Assembly: GCF_001270065.2 (NCBI RefSeq)
Contig: NZ_LFYT02000038.1
Coordinates: 1-34,964 of the forward strand
DNA from: Limnohabitans planktonicus II-D5
GTDB taxonomy: Bacteria > Pseudomonadota > Gammaproteobacteria > Burkholderiales > Burkholderiaceae_C
Reading direction: 5' to 3'
Length of the DNA stretch: 34,964 nt
Shown: positions 24,485 to 32,597 of the stretch, piece by piece
How positions within the stretch are numbered: position 1 is the first letter of the stretch
Layout of the letters: each line of letters starts with the position of its first letter
The notes under the pieces: model-generated
What the model was told of the DNA's origin: nothing
What the model saw: only the letters and a program-made list of their open reading frames with translations
Databases searched by the model: none
Position numbers and translations under genes: made by a program

Positions 24485-24613
24485 GCCGCACCTTTGGCCC
24501 CTTTGCTGCGCGCCGCCATGGACCGTGGCGAGGTCAGCGGCGAAGTTTTTCTGGGTGCCTGGACAGATGCGGGGACGCCAGAACGGCTCGCTGAAGTCAA
24601 TGCCGGGCTGTGA
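24485..24613 (+). pseudogene. Duplicated 3' end of murU
   Basis: Bases 24485-24608 match 23574-23697 with about seven differences in 124 bp, and then end in their own stop at 24611-24613 (AEVNAGL). It lacks the first 85 percent of the gene. It probably represents the original end of murU, separated by the array, or a duplication made when the array and the phosphoesterase fragment arrived. Confidence 0.85.
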
Positions 24614-24928
24614 GGGTGTTTCAAGGCCGGTTGATCCAGTTCCGAGCGAGGCCTGAAACAGCTTGGGCCATGAATGCCGTTGTGCTCCACAGCATTGACA
24701 CAGCCTCAAGCAAGCCACACTGCACCTGCATGGCTGCCCGATGCCCCCATCAAATGGTCTTTTTGACAAAACTTTGCCCCACGTATCGGGGTATATCCCG
24801 ATCATCTTGCGCAATAAAGTACAGATACCAGCGATTTTTGTATAAATACCGAAGTTATTCATCGCGAAAATTCTCCCCACGGTTGCTTCAACCGTTGCGC
24901 TCGCATCCCACCTTATCAGGAGACCTTT
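24614..24928 (+). promoter_or_regulatory. Upstream region of the polyol operon with candidate regulator sites
   Basis: No gene is seen. The segment from 24760 is AT-rich. It has a dyad ATCGGG/CCCGAT (24785-24790/24797-24802) and two direct ATACC words at 24825-24829 and 24846-24850, exactly 21 bp apart, the spacing typical of paired AraC-family half-sites; a third ATACC lies on the minus strand inside the dyad. The AraC regulator encoded in the operon is the obvious candidate to bind. TTGACA at 24763 has no convincing -10 partner, so the promoter is not placed. Confidence 0.35.
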
Positions 24929-26236
24929 GTGAAATTCCGCTTCGCTTCAGTCCTCGCCGCCTCGCTGTTCAGCGCAGGCATGGCCCAAGCCGCTACCGAA
25001 CTCGTGATCGCCACCGTCAACAACGGCCACATGATCGAGATGCAAAAACTGTCCAAGAACTTTGAACAGGCCAACCCCGGCATCACGCTCAAATGGGTCA
25101 CTTTGGAAGAAGGCGTGCTGCGTCAGCGTGTGACCACCGACATCGCCACCAAGGGCGGCCAGTTCGACGTGATGACGATTGGCATGTACGAAACCCCGAT
25201 CTGGGGCAAAAAAGGCTGGTTGCAGGAACTCAAAACCGATGCCGCCTATGACGTGGACGACCTGCTGCCTGCCATGCGCAATGGCCTGAGCGTGGACGGC
25301 AAGCTGTTTGCCGCACCGTTTTACGGCGAAAGCTCGATGCTGATGTACCGCAAGGACCTGGCCGACAAAGCCGGCGTGCAAGTGCCCGAGCGCCCCACCT
25401 GGCCGCAAATAAAGGACCTGGCCGCCAAGATTCACGACCCCAAGAACGGTGTGTACGGTATTTGCTTGCGTGGCAAACCTGGCTGGGGCGACAACATGGC
25501 CTTGTTGTCCACGATGGTCAACACCTTTGGTGGCCAGTGGTTTGATATGAACTGGAAACCCCAACTCGAATCCAAGCCCTGGAAAGATGCGGTCAACTTC
25601 TACGTCGACCTGCTGAAAAACTACGGCCCACCCGGCTCTGCAGCCAACAGCTTCAACGAAATCCTGGCGCTGACCAACTCGGGCAAGTGCGGCATGTGGG
25701 TTGACGCGACGATTGCGGCCTCGTTTGTGAGCGATCCCAAGCAGTCCAAAGTGGCGGACCAGATGGCCTTTGCACAAGCGCCCACCATGAACACACCCAA
25801 AGGTGCCAACTGGTTGTGGGCCTGGTCGCTCGCCATTCCTGCGGGCTCCAAAAAGGTCGATGCAGCCCAGAAGTTTGTGACTTGGGCCACGTCCAAGGAC
25901 TACATCAACCTGGTGGGCAAGACCAATGGTTGGGGCGCTGTGCCCACCGGCACGCGCAAGAGCACCTATGCCAATGCCGACTTCCTGAAGGCTGCGCGTT
26001 TTGCCAAGGCTGAAAAGACAGCCATCGACTCGGCCAACCCGAACGACTCGACCTTGCCCAAGAGCCCGTATGTGGGCGTGCAGTTCGCGGCCATTCCCGA
26101 GTTCCAGTCGATTGGCATTGCCGTGGGGCAGCAAATGAGCGCGGCTTTGGCAGGCAAGTCCAGCGTGGATGCCGCTTTGAAGGCCAGCCAGACTGCGGCT
26201 GACCGCGAAATGAAGAAAGCCGGTTACTACAAGTAA
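24929..26236 (+). CDS. smoE: Polyol (sorbitol/mannitol/arabinitol type) ABC transporter substrate-binding protein
   Basis: This 435-residue periplasmic binding protein of the CUT1 type has a signal peptide (MKFRFASVLAASLFSAGMAQA). The body (TELVIATVNNGHMIEMQKLS, FDVMTIGMYETPIWGKKGWL) closely follows sugar-alcohol binding proteins such as SmoE/MtlE. It starts with GTG at 24929, supported by CAGGAG just before it. It is the first gene of the operon, so it should capture the polyol and deliver it to the two permeases. A stem-loop after its stop may keep its mRNA level above that of the membrane genes, as in many binding-protein operons. The exact ligand is uncertain; the enzymes downstream favour pentitols. 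Confidence 0.9.
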   Translation: MKFRFASVLAASLFSAGMAQAATELVIATVNNGHMIEMQKLSKNFEQANPGITLKWVTLEEGVLRQRVTTDIATKGGQFDVMTIGMYETPIWGKKGWLQELKTDAAYDVDDLLPAMRNGLSVDGKLFAAPFYGESSMLMYRKDLADKAGVQVPERPTWPQIKDLAAKIHDPKNGVYGICLRGKPGWGDNMALLSTMVNTFGGQWFDMNWKPQLESKPWKDAVNFYVDLLKNYGPPGSAANSFNEILALTNSGKCGMWVDATIAASFVSDPKQSKVADQMAFAQAPTMNTPKGANWLWAWSLAIPAGSKKVDAAQKFVTWATSKDYINLVGKTNGWGAVPTGTRKSTYANADFLKAARFAKAEKTAIDSANPNDSTLPKSPYVGVQFAAIPEFQSIGIAVGQQMSAALAGKSSVDAALKASQTAADREMKKAGYYK

Positions 26237-26253
26237 ACCGCCTATGCGGATCA

Positions 26254-26288
26254 CAGGCGGGCACCACGGTGGTGGGCCTGCCTGTTTT
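26254..26288 (+). other. Intercistronic stem-loop after the binding-protein gene
   Basis: CAGGCGGGC (26254-26262) pairs with GCCTGCCTG (26276-26284) with one G-U, the inner CCAC/GTGG segment can pair too, and four T follow. It lies between smoE and the permease genes and is suited to partial termination or mRNA protection. Confidence 0.65.
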
Positions 26289-26380
26289 GCCTGAAATTGC
26301 GCCACTGCGAAAGCGGTGATGAAGGGGCAGCCAGGCCCTGCGTCAGTTCTGCCGCCTTCCTGCCCGTTGAGAGATTCCCC

Positions 26381-27253
26381 ATGAACCGCCCACGCCCCCA
26401 ACTGCTGCCCCGCCTCCTGCTCACGCCTGCCGTGGCCACGCTTTTCCTGTGGATGATCGTGCCGCTGGTGATGACGATTTATTTCAGCGTCATCCGCTTC
26501 AACCTTTTGCAGCCCGACCAGACCGGTTTTGTGGGGCTCGAAAACTTTGAATATTTCATCACCGACCCCTCGTTTGGCACCGCAGTGATCAACACAGTGC
26601 TGCTCTTGGGCAGCGTGATCGCCATCACCGTGGTGCTGGGCGTGGCCATTGCGCTGCTGATCAACGAGCCCTTTGCCGGGCGGGGCCTGGTGCGGCTGCT
26701 GTTGATTTCGCCCTTCTTTGTCATGCCCACGGTCAATGCGCTGATGTGGAAGAACATGATGATGAACCCGATCTATGGCGTGCTGGCGCAAGTCTGGCTC
26801 TTCTTCGGTCTCACGCCCATCGACTGGTTGACCGACTTTCCCCTGCTGAGCGTCATCATCATGGTGTCGTGGCAATGGCTGCCTTTTGCCACCTTGATTT
26901 TCATGACCGCGCTGCAAAGCATGGACCGTGAGCAACTCGAAGCCTCGCGCATGGACGGTGCCCACTACGGCCAGCAACTGCGTTACCTCTACCTGCCGCA
27001 CCTGGGTCGCTCGGTGGCCGTGGTGGTCATGATTGAGCTGATTTTCTTGCTCAGCGTGTTCGCTGAAATTTACACCACCACGGGGGGAGGTCCGGGCGAC
27101 GCCAGCACCAACGTGGCTTTCCTGATCTTCAAGCAAGCGCTGCTCAACTTTGATGCGGGCGTGGCCTCGGCGGGGGCGCTGTTCGCCGTCGTGCTGGCCA
27201 ACATTGCAGCCGTGTTCATGATCCGCATGGTCGGCAAAAACCTTGACAAATAA
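26381..27253 (+). CDS. smoF: Polyol ABC transporter permease 1
   Basis: This is a 290-residue inner-membrane permease of the MalF-like CUT1 group, with six predicted helices starting at LLTPAVATLFLWMIVPLVMT. The EAA loop that docks the ATPase is visible as EASRMDGAHYGQQLRYLYLP. The ATG at 26381 is preferred to upstream codons because the family N-terminus begins there; the ribosome site is weak. Its end approaches the second permease gene, whose ATG comes 10 bp after this stop. With the second permease it forms the transmembrane channel. Confidence 0.92.
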   Translation: MNRPRPQLLPRLLLTPAVATLFLWMIVPLVMTIYFSVIRFNLLQPDQTGFVGLENFEYFITDPSFGTAVINTVLLLGSVIAITVVLGVAIALLINEPFAGRGLVRLLLISPFFVMPTVNALMWKNMMMNPIYGVLAQVWLFFGLTPIDWLTDFPLLSVIIMVSWQWLPFATLIFMTALQSMDREQLEASRMDGAHYGQQLRYLYLPHLGRSVAVVVMIELIFLLSVFAEIYTTTGGGPGDASTNVAFLIFKQALLNFDAGVASAGALFAVVLANIAAVFMIRMVGKNLDK

Positions 27254-27263
27254 GACCTCGCCC

Positions 27264-28094
27264 ATGTCCCGAACTTCTAACCTGACCCCCGCGTACCTGG
27301 TGCGCACCCTGGCCGCCTGGGGCGTGGCTTTACTGCTGTTTTTCCCGCTGGGCTGGTTGCTGCTGACCGCCTTCAAAACGGAGTTGCAGGCCATTGCAGT
27401 GCCACCAGAACTTTTCTTCACGCCCACACTGGAAAACTTCCACGAAGTGCAAGAGCGCAGCGACTACCTGCTGTATGCCAAGAACTCGGTCATCACCAGC
27501 GTGGTGTCCACCTTGCTGGGGCTGATGATCGCCGCGCCTGCGGCATATGCCATGGCCTTTTTCAAAGGCAAATACACCAAAGACATCCTGATGTGGATGC
27601 TGTCCACCAAGATGATGCCCGCCGTGGGCGCGCTGGTGCCGGTGTATGTGCTGGCACAAAAAAGCCATTTGCTCGATTCGCAGCTGGCACTGATCATCGT
27701 GTTCACCCTGAGCAATTTGCCCATCATGGTGTGGATGCTGTACTCGCACTTCAAGGACATCCCGCACGAAATTCTGGAAGCGGCCCGCATGGACGGTGCC
27801 ACGCTGTGGCAAGAAGTGCGCATGGTGCTGCTGCCGCTGGCCATGGGGGGCCTGGCATCGACTGGCTTGCTGTGCCTGGTGCTCAGCTGGAACGAGGCCT
27901 TCTGGTCGCTCAACCTCACCGCCGCCAAAGGCGGCACTTTGGCCACACTGATCGCCAGCTACTCCAGCCCCGAGGGCTTGTTCTGGGCCAAGTTGTCGGC
28001 GGCCTCGCTCATGGCCATTGCGCCCATCGTCATCTTCGGCTGGTTCAGCCAAAAACAACTGGTGCAAGGCTTGACCTTCGGCGCCGTCAAGTAA
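27264..28094 (+). CDS. smoG: Polyol ABC transporter permease 2
   Basis: This is a 276-residue MalG-like permease with about six helices (first: LAAWGVALLLFFPLGWLLLT). The EAA loop is EILEAARMDGATLWQEVRMV. An in-frame TTG at 27243 would overlap the previous gene, but the ATG at 27264 gives the normal family N-terminus. It lies 22 bp before the ATPase gene. It pairs with permease 1 to carry the polyol across the inner membrane. Confidence 0.92.
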   Translation: MSRTSNLTPAYLVRTLAAWGVALLLFFPLGWLLLTAFKTELQAIAVPPELFFTPTLENFHEVQERSDYLLYAKNSVITSVVSTLLGLMIAAPAAYAMAFFKGKYTKDILMWMLSTKMMPAVGALVPVYVLAQKSHLLDSQLALIIVFTLSNLPIMVWMLYSHFKDIPHEILEAARMDGATLWQEVRMVLLPLAMGGLASTGLLCLVLSWNEAFWSLNLTAAKGGTLATLIASYSSPEGLFWAKLSAASLMAIAPIVIFGWFSQKQLVQGLTFGAVK

Positions 28095-28116
28095 ACCTTT
28101 TTCGAGATCACACACC

Positions 28117-29172
28117 ATGGCTTACCTACAACTTCAGGGCATTGAAAAATTCTTTGGGGAGCACCGCGCCATCAAAGGCATTGACCTGGCCATCGAGCCG
28201 GGCGAGTTCATCGTCTTTGTCGGCCCATCGGGCTGCGGCAAATCGACCTTGTTGCGCCTGATCGCGGGGCTGGAGCAAATTGACGGCGGCAAGCTCAGCC
28301 TGGAAGGCCGTGACATCACGCACTTGCCTTCCAGCCAGCGCGATCTGGCCATGGTGTTCCAGAGTTACGCGCTGTACCCGCACATGAGTGTGTTTGAGAA
28401 CATGAGCTTTGCGCTCAAGCTGGCCAAGGTGCCCGCCGAGGTGATCCGGGACAAAGTGGCGCGGGCTGCTGACATCCTGAACCTCACGCCCTATCTGCAG
28501 CGCACGCCCAAAGAGCTGTCGGGCGGTCAGCGCCAGCGCGTGGCGATTGGCCGCGCCATCGTGCGTGCGCCCAAGGTGTTCTTGTTTGACGAGCCGCTGT
28601 CCAACCTGGACGCTGCTTTGCGTGGACAGACCCGCGTTGAAATCGCCAAGCTGCACCGCGACCTGGGGGCCACCACCATCTATGTGACGCACGACCAGGT
28701 CGAGGCCATGACGCTGGCCGACCGCGTGGTGGTGCTGCGTGATGGCCAGATTGAACAAGTGGGCACGCCGCTGGAGCTCTACGACCGACCGGCCAACCAG
28801 TTTGTGGCCCAGTTCATCGGCACGCCACAGATGAACGTGGTGCCGCTGGAAAAACTGCCGCCCGTGGTGCAGCAGCTGGCCCCCGCAGGCGCTGCAGGCG
28901 GCGCTATTGGTTTGCGCCCCGAAAACGTTCTGCTGCGCCCAGGCGGGCAAGGCCCCATCGCAGGCCGGGTCGATCTGGTCGAAGCCTTGGGCGCTGAAAC
29001 CCTGGTCTACGTCAGCACACCCGCAGGTGCCACCTTGGTGGCCCGCCTGAGCGAGCGCACACCACTGGTGGCGGGCAACACGGTCACGCTGGACGTGGCC
29101 ACCGAGCATGCCCACTGGTTTAACCCCAGCGGCCGCGTGGTGCGACAGGCCGACAGCGTGTCCGCCGCCTGA
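28117..29172 (+). CDS. smoK: Polyol ABC transporter ATP-binding protein
   Basis: This is a 351-residue MalK/UgpC-type ATPase: Walker A GPSGCGKST at 36-44, the Q-loop in VFQSYALYPHM, ABC signature LSGGQRQR, Walker B VFLFDEPLSNLDAAL and the switch histidine in YVTHDQ. After the nucleotide-binding domain comes a C-terminal TOBE/regulatory domain (about residues 235-345). The start codon follows the second permease closely in the same operon. It powers import by the two permeases. Confidence 0.94.
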   Translation: MAYLQLQGIEKFFGEHRAIKGIDLAIEPGEFIVFVGPSGCGKSTLLRLIAGLEQIDGGKLSLEGRDITHLPSSQRDLAMVFQSYALYPHMSVFENMSFALKLAKVPAEVIRDKVARAADILNLTPYLQRTPKELSGGQRQRVAIGRAIVRAPKVFLFDEPLSNLDAALRGQTRVEIAKLHRDLGATTIYVTHDQVEAMTLADRVVVLRDGQIEQVGTPLELYDRPANQFVAQFIGTPQMNVVPLEKLPPVVQQLAPAGAAGGAIGLRPENVLLRPGGQGPIAGRVDLVEALGAETLVYVSTPAGATLVARLSERTPLVAGNTVTLDVATEHAHWFNPSGRVVRQADSVSAA

Positions 29173-29213
29173 GCCTGACCTGAGATGTGTGCCACTTCAA
29201 CACTGACCCCACC

Positions 29214-29948
29214 ATGAACAACTCACTCCCTTTGAGCGGCCAGGTGGCCGCCGTCACCGGAGCGGCATCCGGCATTGGTTTGGCCTGCGCGCAGGCCATG
29301 GTTGAGGCGGGCGCGACTGTGGTGCTGGTAGACCGCGACAGCCAGGCGCTGGCCAAGGCCTGCGCCCGATTGGGTGCCCAAGCCTTGCCGCTGGTGCTGG
29401 ACCTGCTGGACCCGGTGCAATGCGCAGCCATGCCCGAGCAGATCTTGGCCTTGGCCGGTCGGCTCGATATCTTTCACGCCAATGCGGGCTTGTATGTGGG
29501 CGGTGACTTGCTGGATGCGAGCGATGAAGCCATTGACCGCATGCTCAACCTCAACGTCAACGTGGTCATGAAAAACGTGCGCGGCGTGCTGCCACACATG
29601 ATCGCGCGCGGCGCTGGCGACATCATCGTCACCAGCTCGCTGGCGGCACATTTCCCCACACCCTGGGAGCCGGTGTATGCCTCCAGCAAATGGGCCATCG
29701 ACTGTTTTGTGCAGACCACACGCCGTCAAGTTTTCAAGCACGGCATCCGCATGGGTGCGATCTCGCCGGGGCCGGTCATCACGGCACTGCTGGCCGACTG
29801 GCCCGCAGAAAAACTGGCAGAAGCCAAAGCCAATGGCAGCTTGCTCGACGCCGCCGAAGTGGCGCAGGTCGTGCTGTTCATGCTCACACGCCCACGCGGC
29901 ATGACCATCCGCGACGTGGTCATGATGCCCACAAATTTCGACCTTTGA
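29214..29948 (+). CDS. rbtD: Ribitol 2-dehydrogenase-like short-chain dehydrogenase
   Basis: This 244-residue SDR enzyme has the NAD loop TGAASGIG at 15-22, HANAG at 88-92, catalytic Ser141 or 142, Tyr155 and Lys159 (YASSK). From memory the whole sequence follows Klebsiella ribitol dehydrogenase closely: GRLDIFHANAG, TTRRQV, ISPGPVITALLADWP, ANGSLLDAAEVA and the C-terminal VDL-like end (NFDL). The expected reaction is ribitol + NAD+ to D-ribulose. A broader sorbitol or galactitol activity (SmoS-like) cannot be excluded. It starts at 29214, 41 bp after the ATPase gene. The 247 bp after it hold a REPIN-like hairpin. Confidence 0.82.
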   Translation: MNNSLPLSGQVAAVTGAASGIGLACAQAMVEAGATVVLVDRDSQALAKACARLGAQALPLVLDLLDPVQCAAMPEQILALAGRLDIFHANAGLYVGGDLLDASDEAIDRMLNLNVNVVMKNVRGVLPHMIARGAGDIIVTSSLAAHFPTPWEPVYASSKWAIDCFVQTTRRQVFKHGIRMGAISPGPVITALLADWPAEKLAEAKANGSLLDAAEVAQVVLFMLTRPRGMTIRDVVMMPTNFDL

Positions 29949-30011
29949 ACCTGTTGATTCGGCCCATGACGCTTGCTTTTTTGACTGCTGGGTTTGCGAT
30001 TTTGGACAGTG

Positions 30012-30085
30012 TGTGGGAGCTTGCCCTGCCAGCGAAAAGCCTGTGGTTCCCCAGCGCCTTATCGCCAGCAAGGCTGGCTCCTGCA
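30012..30085. repeat. REPIN-like palindrome inside the polyol operon
   Basis: It begins TGTGGGAGC (30012-30020), like the element at 6929, and ends with a diverged complement (GGCTCCTGCA near 30075-30084). Inner CCAGCGA and TCGCCAGC segments face each other. It sits in the gap between rbtD and dalD and could alter mRNA stability there. Confidence 0.65.
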
Positions 30086-30195
30086 ACACATTGTTTGGGT
30101 GCCTCAGTACAGACTTCAGCACGCCGCAGCCATGGCCTGTCCACCCGCATTTTTCCGCTCAAGCGAGTTCCAGAACCCCTCTTTCTTTATTGACC

Positions 30196-31614
30196 ATGAA
30201 CACCATCTTGCACCTGGGCCTGGGCTCTTTCCACCGCGCACACCAGGCCGTTTATGTCCACCAGCTGCGCCAAAGCGGTGACTTGGGCTGGGGCATCGCC
30301 GCTGGCAACCTGCGCCCCGACATGCCGGGCACCATCGCGGCACTGCAAGCCCAAGGCGGTGCCTACACGCTCGAGACCGTGACCCCGCAGGGCGAAAAAA
30401 CCTACACCCGTGTCACGTCCATCCAGCGCGTCATCCCCTACCAGGACGACCTGGCCCCGCTGGTTGCGGTGGGGATGGAGTCGGCCACGCGCATCATCAG
30501 CTTCACCGTCACCGAAGCGGGCTATTACCTGAACGCCCACAACCGGCTCGACTGGGCCAGTTTTGCGGACCTGCGTGCCGATCTGGAAGCGGTCAAGGCG
30601 GCCCATGCGGGCCACACCATTTATGGCGCGCTGGTCACCATCTTGCGTGCGCGCATGCAGGCCGGCAGTGGCCCGGTCACGCTGATGAACTGCGACAACC
30701 TGCGCCACAACGGCGACCGTTCGCGCAGCGGCCTGTTGCAATTCATCGAGGCCCTGGGCGACAGCGCTTTGCTGCAATGGGTGCAGGACCACACCACCAG
30801 CCCCAACGCCATGGTTGACCGCATCACGCCCCGGCCCACGCCCGATGTGGCCGTGCGCGTGCTGGCGGCCACCGGGCAGAACGATCCCGCCGCCCTGATG
30901 GCCGAGAGCTTCATCCAGTGGGTGATTGAAGACCGCTTCATCGCCGGGCGTCCCGCGTGGGAGCGCGTCGGTGTCGAGATGGTGGATTCGGTGGATGCGT
31001 ATGAAGAAGCCAAAATCCGCTTGCTCAACGCCACCCACAGCTGCATCGCCTGGGCGGGCACGCTGCTGGGCTACCAGTACATCCACGAAGGCACACACGA
31101 TGCGGTGATCCGCCGCATGGCCTATGACTACGTGACCGACGACGTGATCCCCGTGCTGGACACGCCTGAAAAACCCTGCCCGCTGAACCTGCCGCAGTAC
31201 CGGGACGTGGTGCTCGACCGCTTTGGCAATCCCGCGATTTGCGACACCAACCAGCGCGTGGCCATGGACGGCTTTTCCAAGGTGCCGGGCTTCATCGCCC
31301 CCACCATCCGCGAGCGCCTGGCGCGTGGCGACAGCATTGACAGCGTGGCCATGCTGCCCGCGCTGTTTCTGGCCTATTTGCAACGCTGGCATGTGGGGCA
31401 GATTCCCTACACCTACCAGGACCAGGCCATGCAGCCCGAGGTAGCGCACGCGATGTGTGATGCCACCGACCCGGTGGCCGCCTTTTGCGCCGACACCACC
31501 TTGTGGGACGAGCTGGCTGCAGACCCCCGCCTGGTGGAGGCCGTGCGCCGCGCCCATGATCGGGTGGGCCGCTTTGTCAGCGCCCACACGGGTGCGCCCG
31601 CTGTGCCAAACTGA
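30196..31614 (+). CDS. dalD: D-arabinitol 4-dehydrogenase / mannitol dehydrogenase family
   Basis: This 472-residue member of the long-chain polyol dehydrogenase family opens with the NAD-binding segment ILHLGLGSFHRAHQAVY. The catalytic trio of the family appears as Lys273, Asn278 and His281 in KIRLLNATHS, matching the spacing known for Pseudomonas mannitol 2-dehydrogenase. Overall it follows Klebsiella DalD (CDNLRHNG, MVDRITPRP, FIQWVIEDRFIAGRPA). Expected reaction: D-arabinitol to D-xylulose; mannitol to fructose or sorbitol oxidation is possible. The downstream xylulokinase supports D-xylulose as product. The ATG at 30196 is the family start. Confidence 0.87.
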   Translation: MNTILHLGLGSFHRAHQAVYVHQLRQSGDLGWGIAAGNLRPDMPGTIAALQAQGGAYTLETVTPQGEKTYTRVTSIQRVIPYQDDLAPLVAVGMESATRIISFTVTEAGYYLNAHNRLDWASFADLRADLEAVKAAHAGHTIYGALVTILRARMQAGSGPVTLMNCDNLRHNGDRSRSGLLQFIEALGDSALLQWVQDHTTSPNAMVDRITPRPTPDVAVRVLAATGQNDPAALMAESFIQWVIEDRFIAGRPAWERVGVEMVDSVDAYEEAKIRLLNATHSCIAWAGTLLGYQYIHEGTHDAVIRRMAYDYVTDDVIPVLDTPEKPCPLNLPQYRDVVLDRFGNPAICDTNQRVAMDGFSKVPGFIAPTIRERLARGDSIDSVAMLPALFLAYLQRWHVGQIPYTYQDQAMQPEVAHAMCDATDPVAAFCADTTLWDELAADPRLVEAVRRAHDRVGRFVSAHTGAPAVPN

Positions 31615-31638
31615 CAGGCCAACCACCTGAATCGCGCC

Positions 31639-32574
31639 ATGACCGTCCGAAACCGCACCGTGCCCCGCCAGATCAAGCCCGAGTTGGAGCATGAACTGGT
31701 GCGCTCGCCCAATATGGGCTACGAGTCGTCCACCGATGTGGGCTTTGTGCGCTGCCTGGCACACGGTTTTCCCACCCCGCTGGCGCGCTGGCACTACCAC
31801 GACGAATACGAGCTGCACTTGATCACGGCCACCTCGGGCAAGGTGTTTGTGGGCGACTGGATCGGGCCGTTTCAGCCCGGCCAGCTGGTGCTGACGGGCC
31901 CTCGCCTGCCGCACAACTGGGTCACCCTGGATTTGCCCGAGGGGGGCGTGGCCGAGCGTGATCTGGTGATCCAGTTCGCCCATGATCCGCTGGTGCAGGC
32001 CAGCCAGACCATCCCCGAGCTGGCCGAGGTGCTGCCACTGTTGGAGCGGGCACGCCACGGCATCGAGTTTTTTGGCGTCTCCGAAATCGCCCATGCCCAC
32101 TGGCACAAGGTCAAGGGCTCACATGGCCTGCGTCGGTTCACCGCATTTTGTGAATTTTTGGCCGATTTGGCCGCGTGCAACGATTACCGCCTGTTGTCCA
32201 GCGCGCAGCTGCAAAGCGACAACGACGACACCTCTTTGGACCTGATCAACGACGTGGTCAGCCGCATCACCGAACAGCTGGCCGAACCCCATTCTGCCGC
32301 CGCCTGGGCCGCCGATTTGGGCATGAGCGAGAGCCGCTTCAGCCGCTTTTTCCGCAAGGCCACGGGCAACACCTTCACCGATTTTGTGAACCGCGTGCGC
32401 ATCAGCCGCGCCTGCCAATTGCTGATGGACACCGACCAGCAGATCACCCACATCTGCTACGAAGTGGGCTTCAACAGCGTGGCCAATTTCAACCGACGCT
32501 TTCTGGAAATCAAGGGCATGAAACCCTCGGATTTCCGGCGGCAATCGCTCACCCGCTTCAGCGGGGCGCACTGA
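31639..32574 (+). CDS. AraC family regulator of the polyol operon
   Basis: This 311-residue protein has an N-terminal cupin-type sensing domain (ARWHYHDEYELHLITATSGK) and a C-terminal AraC domain with both HTH units (AAWAADLGMSESRFSRFFRK and ITHICYEVGFNSVANFNRRF). It lies inside the operon, 24 bp after dalD and 23 bp before the kinase gene, so it probably activates its own operon in response to a polyol, like MtlR of Pseudomonas fluorescens. Sites upstream of smoE are candidate targets. Unlike the GlxA-type gene at 19627, its DNA-binding domain is complete. Confidence 0.9.
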   Translation: MTVRNRTVPRQIKPELEHELVRSPNMGYESSTDVGFVRCLAHGFPTPLARWHYHDEYELHLITATSGKVFVGDWIGPFQPGQLVLTGPRLPHNWVTLDLPEGGVAERDLVIQFAHDPLVQASQTIPELAEVLPLLERARHGIEFFGVSEIAHAHWHKVKGSHGLRRFTAFCEFLADLAACNDYRLLSSAQLQSDNDDTSLDLINDVVSRITEQLAEPHSAAAWAADLGMSESRFSRFFRKATGNTFTDFVNRVRISRACQLLMDTDQQITHICYEVGFNSVANFNRRFLEIKGMKPSDFRRQSLTRFSGAH

Positions 32575-32597
32575 TTTTTTTTCTGAAAGCTTGCGGC

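Noticed and set aside
24763..24797. Sigma-70 promoter from TTGACA
   Set aside because: The best -10-like word (TATATC) is 23 bp away, outside the normal spacing; no firm call made.
24947..27427. 826-codon minus-strand frame opposite the binding-protein and permease genes
   Set aside because: It spans the complement of two clear genes and an intergenic hairpin; no motif and unlikely composition.
30187..32106. 639-codon minus-strand frame opposite dalD and the AraC gene
   Set aside because: Antisense shadow caused by codon bias of the real genes.
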